Assembly: GCA_015062085.1 (NCBI GenBank)
Contig: SUVI01000074.1
Coordinates: 1 to 18,353, forward strand
DNA from: Planctomycetaceae bacterium
Lineage (GTDB): Bacteria > Planctomycetota > Planctomycetia > Pirellulales > Thermoguttaceae
DNA: 18,353 nt
Direction of reading: 5' to 3'
Below the pieces are notes generated by a model. The model was not told the DNA's origin. It searched no databases and saw nothing but the letters and a program-made list of their open reading frames with translations. Shown one piece after another: positions 8,971 through 15,268 of the stretch (position 1 is the first letter of the stretch; each line of letters opens with the position of its first letter). The position numbers were made by a program, and so were the translations under genes.

Positions 8971-10059
8971 ATGAAAACGAATTTCCATTTTTTTCAGTCT
9001 CTTTCCTTGTATGGTCTGATTTTCATGCTTGCGTTTTCCTGCGGCTGCGTACCGAAGGCTGATCGCGAGATCATGAATGTCTCGTACGATCCGACTCGGG
9101 AATTTTATGAGGCGTACAATGAAAAGTTTATCGAACGCTGGGCTGCGGAACATGACGGAGAGGTCATCGCGGTCGATTCGGCACACGGCGGTTCCGGATC
9201 CCAGGCGAAAAAGGTGGCGGACGGACTTCAGGCGGATGTTGTGACGCTGGCGCTTGGGTATGATGTGGAACTGATCGGCGAGAAGATTCCCGGTGCTCTG
9301 AAAGAAAACTGGACGCAGGAATTCGAGAACAACAGCTGCCCGTACTTTTCGACGATCGTGTTTTTGGTGAAGAAGGGGAATCCGAAGAATATTCAGGATT
9401 GGAGCGATCTTGCGAAAGAGGACGTTGCCGTCGTGACGCCGAATCCGCGAACTTCCGGCGGGGCGCGCTGGAATTATCTTGCCGCGTGGGGGTGGCAGCT
9501 GAAACAGGATCTCGGAACGCTGGATCCTGCGTTTCTGAATGCCCCGGCCAATGCGGAGAAAGTCGCGCAGGCACAGAAGAATGCGTTTGAATTCGTGAAG
9601 AAGATCCACCTGAACGCCAAAAATACAGCGATGCCGGAAGGTGCGCGCGCCGCGACGAACATTTTCGTGCGAGACGGAGTTGGCGATGTTCTGATCGCGT
9701 GGGAAAACGAAGCGCTCGTGGCGGTCCGAGACGGTAAAAACGCTGATTTTGAGATCGTTTATCCGAGCCTCTCCATCGCAGCGGAACCGCCTGTCGCGAT
9801 CATCAACACGACGGTAGATACGAAAGGGACCCGCGACATTGCGGAAGCGTATCTGAAATACATGTATACTCCGGAGATCCAGCATCTCATCATGGAGCAT
9901 TGCTATCGTCCCTGCCGGTCAGAAATTTTGGCCGAAAAAAGGGATGTGTTCAAAGATCTGGAGCTTTTCATGTTCGGCGATGTTTTCGGTACTTGGAAAT
10001 CGGTGCAGGAAGAGCATTTCTCCAGCGGCGGTCTCTTTGAGCAGATGATGAGCGAGTGA
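8971..10059 (+). CDS. sbp: Sulfate/thiosulfate ABC transporter substrate-binding protein
   Basis: 362-residue periplasmic sulfate-binding protein, the first gene of a complete importer operon. The N-terminal hydrophobic segment LYGLIFMLAFSCGC (13-26) is a signal peptide; cysteine 24 or 26 could be lipidated, but neither lipobox is ideal. Family signatures include SYDPTREFYEAYN (38-50), the ligand-loop motif HGGSGSQAKKVADGL, VVTLALGYDVELIGE, VVTPNPRTSGGARWNYLAAW and GVGDVLIAWENEA. All agree with the Sbp/CysP family. The ATG at 8971 is preferred over the GTG-type upstream start at 8824 because it places the signal peptide at the N-terminus and has GGAG upstream. The gene is followed 66 bases later by the permease gene cysT. 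Sulfate versus thiosulfate preference cannot be read from the sequence. Confidence 0.95.
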   Translation: MKTNFHFFQSLSLYGLIFMLAFSCGCVPKADREIMNVSYDPTREFYEAYNEKFIERWAAEHDGEVIAVDSAHGGSGSQAKKVADGLQADVVTLALGYDVELIGEKIPGALKENWTQEFENNSCPYFSTIVFLVKKGNPKNIQDWSDLAKEDVAVVTPNPRTSGGARWNYLAAWGWQLKQDLGTLDPAFLNAPANAEKVAQAQKNAFEFVKKIHLNAKNTAMPEGARAATNIFVRDGVGDVLIAWENEALVAVRDGKNADFEIVYPSLSIAAEPPVAIINTTVDTKGTRDIAEAYLKYMYTPEIQHLIMEHCYRPCRSEILAEKRDVFKDLELFMFGDVFGTWKSVQEEHFSSGGLFEQMMSE

Positions 10060-10125
10060 CGGACACCGAGATCGTCCGTGCCGAATCAGAAAAAAGCGTT
10101 TTTTCAGAAAAGGTCAGGCAGAGAA

Positions 10126-10938
10126 ATGTTTCGACGTCAAAAACGAGTTTTGCCGGGTTTTCGTCTCACGATGGGCCTGACGCTGGTTTACCTGAGTCTG
10201 CTGGTGCTGATCCCGTTTGCCGGTCTGATCCTGACCGTCGGCGGGATGAGCTGGGATGAGTATTGGGTGAGCGTCACGTCTCCTCGCGTCCTCGCATCTT
10301 TCCGTCTCACGTTCGGCGCTGCATTTTGCGCAGCAATGATCAATGCCGTCTTTGGTTTCATCGTCGCGTGGGTCCTTGTCCGCTACCGGTTTCCGTTCCG
10401 CCGTCTCGTGGATGCGATGGTGGATCTTCCTTTTGCGATGCCGACGGCAGTTTCCGGCGTCGCGCTCCTTGCGCTTTTCAAACGTCTCGGAAATGCGCTG
10501 GATGTGAAGATCGTCTTTACGGAATGGGGCCTTCTTCTTGCGCTGACATTCATTGGCCTTCCGTTTGTCGTTCGGACGCTCCAGCCGGCGATCGAGGACA
10601 TTGAGAAGGAGCTTGAGGAAGTCTCCGCCAGCCTCGGCGCGAATCGGTGGCAGACCTTCCGTCTGGTCATTTTTCCGTCGCTTCGTCCGGCGCTCTTTAC
10701 TGGTTTTGCAATGGCGTTTGCCCGGGCGCTCGGCGAGTACGGCTCCGTCGTCTTCATTGCGGGGACTGCGATGCCGATCGTTTCGATCGAGATCGCGAAA
10801 AACCTTCAGGGAAGTCAGGAAGATATGATGGTTGCTGTGGCTATTGCGACGACGATGCTTATCGCGTCGTTCCTGATCCTGTTCTGCATCAATTTCATGC
10901 AGTTCTGGATGAATCGCCGATACATGGAAACGAACTGA
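10126..10938 (+). CDS. cysT: Sulfate ABC transporter permease CysT
   Basis: Inner-membrane permease that forms the translocation pore with CysW. Length is 270 residues from the ATG at 10126 (E. coli CysT has 277). An upstream GTG at 10078 would add 16 polar residues and is less likely. The N-terminal membrane segment MGLTLVYLSLLVLIPFAGLI is typical of CysT. The binding-protein-dependent permease loop that contacts the ATPase is present: EEVSASLGANRWQTF followed by ARALGEYGSVVFIAG. The gene lies between the binding protein and cysW on the same strand, 16 bases before cysW. Confidence 0.95.
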   Translation: MFRRQKRVLPGFRLTMGLTLVYLSLLVLIPFAGLILTVGGMSWDEYWVSVTSPRVLASFRLTFGAAFCAAMINAVFGFIVAWVLVRYRFPFRRLVDAMVDLPFAMPTAVSGVALLALFKRLGNALDVKIVFTEWGLLLALTFIGLPFVVRTLQPAIEDIEKELEEVSASLGANRWQTFRLVIFPSLRPALFTGFAMAFARALGEYGSVVFIAGTAMPIVSIEIAKNLQGSQEDMMVAVAIATTMLIASFLILFCINFMQFWMNRRYMETN

Positions 10939-10954
10939 GATTGGAGGAAATTTC

Positions 10955-11791
10955 ATGTCTATCGTCCGCGGAAATACCGATGAACCTGCTTGGGTGCGCA
11001 GGCTCCTGATCCTCATCGCGATCACGTTCATGGCGCTTTTCCTGCTTTTACCGCTCGTGCTCGTCTTTTACTGTGCGTTTGAGGAAGGACTCACGACCTA
11101 CTGGGAAGCGCTTACCGACCGACGCACACTGCGCGCCATTGGAGTGACGCTGCTGACTATCGGGATCGCTGTGCCGATGAACGTCCTGTTCGGCATCATG
11201 GCGGCATGGTGTCTCGGAAAATTCAATTTTTGGGGCAAAAGTCTCCTCATTTCTCTCATCGACCTTCCGTTTGCGGTTTCACCGGTCATCGCCGGGCTTC
11301 TGTTCGTCATCCTTTTCGGAATGCACAGTGTGCTGGGAGACTGGCTCCTGAGCACATTCGGCATCCGGATCCTGCATTCGACGACCGCGACGGTCCTCGC
11401 CACGATGTTCGTGACTTTCCCGTTCGTCACGCGGGAACTTCTTCCCATCATGCAGGCCCAGGGAACGGAAGAGGAGCTGGCGGCACGGGTACTCGGGGCG
11501 AATGGGCTTCAGATCTTTTTCCGAGTCACGCTTCCGAATATCAAATGGGCACTCCTTTACGGTGTGGTGCTCTGTAATGCACGGGCAATGGGTGAGTTCG
11601 GCGCGGTGAACGTCGTGAGCCACGGCGGGAAAAACAACACCCTCTCCCTCCTCATTTACGAAACGTACCAGTCGGATCTTGTTGCGGCGTTTGCCGTCTC
11701 GACGCTTCTGGCGCTCATGGCGATCGTGACGCTGGTGCTGAAAACGTGCATCGAGATGCGCACCGCCAGTAAGGAAGGCAAGCCGGTCTGA
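10955..11791 (+). CDS. cysW: Sulfate ABC transporter permease CysW
   Basis: Second permease subunit of the sulfate importer, 278 residues. A strong GGAGG sits six bases before the ATG. The first membrane segment (ILIAITFMALFLLLPLVLV) follows a short N-terminus. The ATPase-contact loop reads EEELAARVLGANGLQIF and continues with LPNIKWALLYG and NARAMGEFGAVNVVSH, which is diagnostic for CysW as opposed to CysT. The gene is part of the operon cysT-cysW-cysA, and 60 bases separate its stop from the cysA start. Confidence 0.95.
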   Translation: MSIVRGNTDEPAWVRRLLILIAITFMALFLLLPLVLVFYCAFEEGLTTYWEALTDRRTLRAIGVTLLTIGIAVPMNVLFGIMAAWCLGKFNFWGKSLLISLIDLPFAVSPVIAGLLFVILFGMHSVLGDWLLSTFGIRILHSTTATVLATMFVTFPFVTRELLPIMQAQGTEEELAARVLGANGLQIFFRVTLPNIKWALLYGVVLCNARAMGEFGAVNVVSHGGKNNTLSLLIYETYQSDLVAAFAVSTLLALMAIVTLVLKTCIEMRTASKEGKPV

Positions 11792-11851
11792 CCGGTTATT
11801 TATGGAAATTTCAACCCAAATCAAAACTGGAATCGCTCCAGTCCTGCTAAA

Positions 11852-12928
11852 ATGAGTATCGAAGTTCAAAACATTACGAAATCGTTCGGAAATTTCCTTG
11901 CGCTCAATGACGTTTCCCTTTACATTAAATCGGGGGAACTCGTCGCGCTCCTTGGACCGTCCGGCTCCGGAAAAACGACGCTTCTGCGCATCATCGCGGG
12001 GCTGGAAGAGGCCGACGAGGGAAGCGGACCGATCCTTTTCAACAATCGGAACATGAAAGACTCGAAGATCGGTGACCGCGGCGTCGGGTTCGTTTTTCAG
12101 CACTACGCGCTTTTTCGGCACATGACGGTCTTCGAAAATGTGGCGTTCGGGCTGCGTGTCCGTCCGAGAGCCACTCGGCCTGACAATGGAGAGATACGAC
12201 GCCGTGTGCTGGAGCTTCTGCGCCTGGTTCAGCTCGATACGCAGGCGAACCGGTATCCGCACCAGCTTTCCGGGGGGCAGCGTCAGCGTGTCGCTTTGGC
12301 GCGTGCACTGGCTGTCGAACCGCAGGTCCTGCTTCTGGATGAACCGTTCGGCGCTTTGGATGCGAAAGTCCGCGTCGAACTGCGTCAGTGGCTCCGCCGT
12401 CTGCATGACGAGATCCATCTCACGAGCGTTTTCGTCACGCACGATCAGGACGAAGCTCTGGAACTGGCGGACCGCGTTGCTGTCATGAATGCCGGGAAGA
12501 TCGAACAGTTTGCGACGCCGAATGAAGTTTTTCACAAACCTGCGACGGAATTCGTCATGAATTTCTTGGGTTCCGTCAACAAATTCCGCGGCCAGGTCGC
12601 AGATGGAAAGGTGCGTCTCGGCGAGCAGTTCATCATGGAGGTGCCGGAGAATACAGAAGAGGCTAAACTGTTCGTTCGGCCGCATGAACTCCAGATCTCG
12701 CACACGAAAATGCCGAACAGTTTCAATCTTCGGGCGGTCGTTACGCGTATCCATTCCGCAGGCGCGCGAGTCCGAGTGGATCTGGAAACGCACAGCGGCG
12801 ACGCAATGACAGCGGAAATGTCCCACGCCCGCCTTGCCGAGCTGAGTCTTGAAAATGGGCAGGACGTCTACATCGTCCCGAGCAATATTCACGTTTTCGG
12901 TGCGGATGAACAGGCGATTGAAGACTGA
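11852..12928 (+). CDS. cysA: Sulfate/thiosulfate import ATP-binding protein CysA
   Basis: 358-residue ABC ATPase that powers sulfate import with CysT/CysW (E. coli CysA has 365 residues). All catalytic motifs are intact: Walker [10 protein letters not shown] (35-43), Q-loop VFQHYALF (81-88), signature LSGGQ (139-143), Walker B LLLDEP (160-165), D-loop GALD, and H-loop THD with H197. A C-terminal domain of about 120 residues follows ([10 protein letters not shown] to the end), as in the CysA/MalK-type importers with a TOBE-like regulatory domain. The ribosome-binding site is weak. A 17-codon frame (11802-11855) ends in TGA overlapping the start ATG, so coupling is possible. It is the last gene of the operon. 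Confidence 0.96.
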   Translation: MSIEVQNITKSFGNFLALNDVSLYIKSGELVALLGPSGSGKTTLLRIIAGLEEADEGSGPILFNNRNMKDSKIGDRGVGFVFQHYALFRHMTVFENVAFGLRVRPRATRPDNGEIRRRVLELLRLVQLDTQANRYPHQLSGGQRQRVALARALAVEPQVLLLDEPFGALDAKVRVELRQWLRRLHDEIHLTSVFVTHDQDEALELADRVAVMNAGKIEQFATPNEVFHKPATEFVMNFLGSVNKFRGQVADGKVRLGEQFIMEVPENTEEAKLFVRPHELQISHTKMPNSFNLRAVVTRIHSAGARVRVDLETHSGDAMTAEMSHARLAELSLENGQDVYIVPSNIHVFGADEQAIED

Positions 12929-12931
12929 ACG

Positions 12932-12980
12932 GACCGGAATCGTTTCGGCAACGAAATAAATGCCGGTCGGGAGTGTTTTT
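12932..12980 (+). terminator. Weak intrinsic terminator after cysA
   Basis: GACCGG (12932-12937) pairs with CCGGTC (12963-12968), and the enclosed region has its own small hairpin TCGTT-TCGGC-AACGA. A T5 run lies at 12976-12980. The outer stem is short and the T-run is seven bases away, so this is only a plausible end of the sulfate operon transcript. Confidence 0.4.
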
Positions 12981-13057
12981 CGAGGGAATGCCTGTCTGTT
13001 GTTCCGGGGTGGTGATCGGTATATTGAAGAGCCGGATCGACAGGGAAGATAAAAAAT

Positions 13058-13110
13058 ATTTCGTTAAGCTGCAGTCGGTATTTGTGGTCGGCGGCTTAAC
13101 GAAATTTTTT
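13058..13110 (+). terminator. Strong hairpin with T-tract directly upstream of the TROVE-fragment gene
   Basis: ATTTCGTTAAGC (13058-13069) pairs perfectly with GCTTAACGAAAT (13094-13105), giving 12 bp with a 24-nt loop. It is followed by five more Ts and preceded by an A-run. The start codon of the next gene is only 15 bases after the T-tract. A candidate TATATT -10 lies at 13020-13025 (weak -35 TTGTTC at 12999). The hairpin could therefore end a short RNA of about 75-80 nt, or act as an attenuator in the leader of the 13125 gene, or be the main terminator of the sulfate operon. Confidence 0.7.
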
Positions 13111-13124
13111 ATTGGGGGCACGAA

Positions 13125-13433
13125 ATGGACGAAAATATTTGCCCGGATGCCGTCATTTTTGTGTCGGACGATCAATCGTGGATGGACTCCGAAGGCGGTC
13201 GCTGGGGACAGACGGAAACGATGCGTCTGTGGGATGAGCTGAAGGCCAAAAATCTGTCCGCGAAACTCGTCAATATCGACATTCAGCCGTACGGAACGAC
13301 GCAGACGCTGGACCGCGAGGATATCGCGAACGTCGGCGGGTTCTCGGAAGCGGTGTTCGATTTCGTCGCGAATTTTGTTTTCGCTCCCAATGCGGATCAT
13401 TGGGTCGAAATGATCGAAAAAACGGCCCTCTAG
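13125..13433 (+). CDS. Orphan C-terminal TROVE/Ro60 vWA-domain fragment
   Basis: 102 residues that align, from memory, only with the C-terminal end of bacterial TROVE (Ro60/Rsr) proteins. Landmarks are PDAVIFVSDDQSWMD, GRWGQTETMRLWDE, AKLVNIDIQPYGTTQT, REDIANVGGFSEAVFDFVANF and HWVEMIEK. In Ro proteins this region is the second half of the von Willebrand A domain and carries the last MIDAS aspartate (the SD of VSDD). The HEAT-like RNA-binding ring and the N-terminal DxSxS MIDAS motif are absent. A stop codon at 13065 in the same frame shows the truncation is real at the DNA level. The ATG has GGGGG six bases upstream, so it may be expressed. It is either a remnant of a full-length gene or a stand-alone half-domain. 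No tRNA-like Y RNA can be recognised nearby. Confidence 0.75.
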   Translation: MDENICPDAVIFVSDDQSWMDSEGGRWGQTETMRLWDELKAKNLSAKLVNIDIQPYGTTQTLDREDIANVGGFSEAVFDFVANFVFAPNADHWVEMIEKTAL

Positions 13434-13446
13434 CGGGCGTTGGGGG

Positions 13447-13493
13447 CGAAAATCAGAGGAAAAATGCGGAAAAATTTGTTCTTCTGATTTTCG
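13447..13493 (+). other. Long hairpin after the TROVE-fragment gene
   Basis: CGAAAATCAGAGGAA (13447-13461) pairs with TTCTTCTGATTTTCG (13479-13493), 15 pairs including one G-U, with a 17-nt loop. It lies 13 bases after the stop codon. There is no T-run on either side, so it is not a standard intrinsic terminator; it could be a transcript-stabilising 3' structure. The remainder up to 13646 is A/T-rich and holds no convincing gene. Confidence 0.6.
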
Positions 13494-13646
13494 ATCTATG
13501 AAACTGGGCGTTAGAGTGTGCCTGGAGTGAGATTTAATGAAGTGTGAGGATTTTTTAAACTCGTTCTTATCGATTGCCGAAATGATCCAGTGGCACGATG
13601 TAAATCATATAAAAAGTTTCAAAAACCAAAATCAAGGAGGTGGTTT

Positions 13647-13904
13647 ATGTTTACATGGGGTACGAATGTGCGTGATTTGGGCAGTAATTATATCTTGGTT
13701 TATAAATATGCCGGTTTTTTTTGGCTGGGGTTTCATTGGGGGGCCCATCTTTACAAAGTAGATGACGGCATGAATGTGCTCTACGAAGCAGAACCGTCTG
13801 AAGCGGGAGTCGACAGCATTGGTTCGCTTGTGCCGATCAACGACCGTTTGGGGTGGCTGGTTTGGGCGGGACTTTTCCTAGCCCTGTTGGTCTGCGGCGG
13901 TTGA
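13647..13904 (+). CDS. Small tail-anchored membrane protein, hypothetical
   Basis: 85 residues. The start at ATG 13647 is set by AAGGAGGTGG immediately upstream (about 13634-13643), the most complete Shine-Dalgarno in the window. The upstream in-frame codon at 13590 would add a basic stretch and has no such site. The protein begins MFTWGTNVRDLGSNYILVYK, has an aromatic-rich centre (YAGFFWLGFHWGAHLYKV), an acidic segment, and one C-terminal hydrophobic helix (LGWLVWAGLFLALLVCGG). Topology would be N-inside or N-outside with a single tail anchor. No family is recognised. It stands alone, with rpsD 301 bases downstream. Confidence 0.65.
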   Translation: MFTWGTNVRDLGSNYILVYKYAGFFWLGFHWGAHLYKVDDGMNVLYEAEPSEAGVDSIGSLVPINDRLGWLVWAGLFLALLVCGG

Positions 13905-14016
13905 AAATGATGTATGGAGTTCTTTTTAAGGGGGACTGTCGTGTTACGGGGAGTGTCGTGCAGCGGCTGAGGATGGATCACGCTCCTAAAAGGAAGGCGG
14001 CCGCGGCCTCCCCCCC

Positions 14017-14044
14017 TTGACAAAAAACAGTTTTGTGGTAAAAT
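14017..14044 (+). promoter_or_regulatory. Strong sigma-70 promoter of rpsD
   Basis: TTGACA (14017-14022, perfect -35) and TAAAAT (14039-14044) are separated by 16 bp. Transcription would start near 14051 and leave a leader of about 155 nt before rpsD. A C7 tract (14010-14016) and the palindrome GGCCGCGGCC (13999-14008) abut the -35. The remainder of the 13905-14205 gap upstream shows no gene. Confidence 0.85.
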
Positions 14045-14098
14045 CCAGTCTTTCTGTACTCGGGTTGCCGGTATTTCAAGGAAACTTTGGTGGTTTCT

Positions 14099-14159
14099 GC
14101 GCCTTTGCCACGGCACGGTAAAGGGGCAGCCGACTCCGCGCAGACGCAGTTTGGCGGGG
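14099..14159 (+). promoter_or_regulatory. Structured rpsD leader (candidate S4 autoregulatory element)
   Basis: Two consecutive hairpins lie in the leader. GCGCCTTTGCC (14099-14109) pairs with GGTAAAGGGGC (14117-14127) with one mismatch and one G-U around ACGGCAC. CTCCGC (14134-14139) pairs with GCGGGG (14154-14159). S4 autoregulates translation through leader RNA in E. coli and Bacillus. That this leader does so here is inference, since no match to those structures is evident. Confidence 0.45.
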
Positions 14160-14205
14160 GAACGCAGAAAAAGAGAAAATTTCAGTTTACGAAAGGAACT
14201 CAATC

Positions 14206-14847
14206 ATGGCACATTATGTTGGTCCCAAGGCTCGCATCAACCGTCGTTTCGCTACGAAAACCAGCGGTGAAGAAGGCGCTTCCTACGTTTGTATTTTCGA
14301 GAGCGCCGGCGCCGTCCGTGCGACCAAAAAACGTCCGTTTGCTCCGGGTATGGCTCGTCCGCGCGGCCGCAAGTCCGTGTACGGTCAGTCTCTTGCCGAA
14401 AAACAGAAGATCAAGTACGCCTACGGCATCAGCGAACGTCAGCTTCGTAAACTGTACGCGATCGCCAAGCGTCAGCAGGGCAACACCGGTGAAAACCTGA
14501 AGGTCCTCTGCGAACGCCGTCTGGACAATGTCATCCGCTGCGCTGGTTTGGCCAAGACCCGTCCGCAGGCTCGTCAGGGCGTCGCCCACCGTCACTTCCT
14601 GGTCAACGGCGTTCCGACGACCAGTGCTTCCTTCTCCGTCCGTCCCGGCGACGTCATCACGGTGAAGAAGAACGAAAAACTGCAGGAAATGTACAAAGCG
14701 ATCCTCGAAGAAATGGGCACCGCCACGAATGCTTGGATGGTCGTCGATGCTGAAAACCTGAGCATCACCGTCACCTCCATGCCGATGGCTGCCGATTTCT
14801 CCATGCCGATCGAGATCGACCTCGTCGTCGAATTCCTGGCCCGCTAA
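14206..14847 (+). CDS. rpsD: 30S ribosomal protein S4
   Basis: 213 residues; primary 16S rRNA-binding protein that nucleates assembly of the small-subunit body. The N-terminus (MAHYVGPKARINRRF) is the zinc-free type. Other family landmarks are EKQKIKYAYGISERQLRKL, NTGENLKVLCERRLDNV (the start of the S4 RNA-binding fold), TRPQARQGVAHRHFLVNG, RPGDVITVK and the terminal VVEFLAR. The length is close to the usual 200-210. AAGGA lies ten bases before the ATG. Unlike in E. coli, it is not embedded in the alpha operon: it has its own promoter and terminator and unrelated neighbours. Confidence 0.98.
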   Translation: MAHYVGPKARINRRFATKTSGEEGASYVCIFESAGAVRATKKRPFAPGMARPRGRKSVYGQSLAEKQKIKYAYGISERQLRKLYAIAKRQQGNTGENLKVLCERRLDNVIRCAGLAKTRPQARQGVAHRHFLVNGVPTTSASFSVRPGDVITVKKNEKLQEMYKAILEEMGTATNAWMVVDAENLSITVTSMPMAADFSMPIEIDLVVEFLAR

Positions 14848-14857
14848 TTTTGCGGAA

Positions 14858-14891
14858 GACTCGGGGACGGGACTTTCCCTTTTTCCGAGTC
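14858..14891 (+). terminator. Hairpin just after rpsD
   Basis: GACTCGG (14858-14864) pairs with CCGAGTC (14885-14891), and the inner region can extend the stem. No T-run follows. It probably protects the mRNA 3' end or assists the stronger terminator 20 bases downstream. Confidence 0.45.
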
Positions 14892-14909
14892 GTGCGAGAC
14901 GATATTCAA

Positions 14910-14941
14910 GGGATCTGTCCTGTTCGGGCAGGTCCCTTTTT
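14910..14941 (+). terminator. Intrinsic terminator of rpsD
   Basis: GGGATCTGTCC (14910-14920) pairs along its full length with GGGCAGGTCCC (14926-14936), including two G-U pairs, around a 5-nt loop. It is followed immediately by TTTTT and then another T-rich stretch. Confidence 0.9.
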
Positions 14942-14993
14942 GATTTTTAAGGGCGGTGCTGTTTTTCAGGTCCATCCGAGAACTGCGTACCAG

Positions 14994-15120
14994 TTTCACC
15001 ACGAAAGACACCGAATGGAAACACGAAAAACTCGAAAAAATGCGAAATACCCCAAAAGGAGATCAAAAATATTTTAAACCTTTCGTCTTTTTTCGTATTT
15101 TCCGTGAAATTCGTGTCAGG
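14994..15120. repeat. CACGAAA-rich imperfect palindromic intergenic element
   Basis: The left arm (14994-15050) has CACGAAA, CCGAAT, CACGAAAAA, CTCGAAAAA and TGCGAAATA motifs spaced about 9-12 bases. The right arm (15080-15120) carries the complementary series TTTCGTC, TTTTTCGTA, TTTCCGTG and ATTCGTG. The arms are only roughly complementary overall. I recall very similar CACGAAA/TTTCGTG blocks in intergenic regions of planctomycetes and relatives. It occupies much of the 421-bp gap between convergent rpsD and hydrolase genes; no gene was found there. Confidence 0.55.
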
Positions 15121-15201
15121 GCACGTTCACAGCCTTCTTTCCCCCTTTTCTTTTTAGTGAGTTTCTACGCCTTTTCTGTGCTCTCAGAGGTAAGATCAAA
15201 C

Positions 15202-15252
15202 CTGATCGGTATCGGTACCTGATCGGTATCGGTACCTGATCGGTATCGGCAC
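15202..15252. repeat. Three tandem 17-bp intergenic repeats
   Basis: CTGATCGGTATCGGTAC occurs at 15202-15218 and 15219-15235. A third copy with one change (CTGATCGGTATCGGCAC) is at 15236-15252. The array lies 16 bases after the stop of the minus-strand hydrolase. The junctions create GGTACC palindromes. Confidence 0.95.
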
Positions 15253-15268
15253 GCACTTTCCGAAAGAG

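Noticed and set aside
11279..12892. 537-codon minus-strand ORF across cysW and cysA
   Set aside because: It lies antisense to two clear ABC transporter genes and has an Arg/His/Asp-rich composition typical of shadow frames.
12929..13124. Y RNA of the YrlA type next to the TROVE fragment
   Set aside because: No tRNA-like T-loop (GTTCGA-type) or other Y RNA landmark is visible. Only a generic hairpin with a T-tract can be supported.
13537..13761. 74-codon ORF upstream of and overlapping the small membrane protein gene
   Set aside because: It has no Shine-Dalgarno, and the strong AAGGAGGTGG site within it serves the 13647 frame instead.
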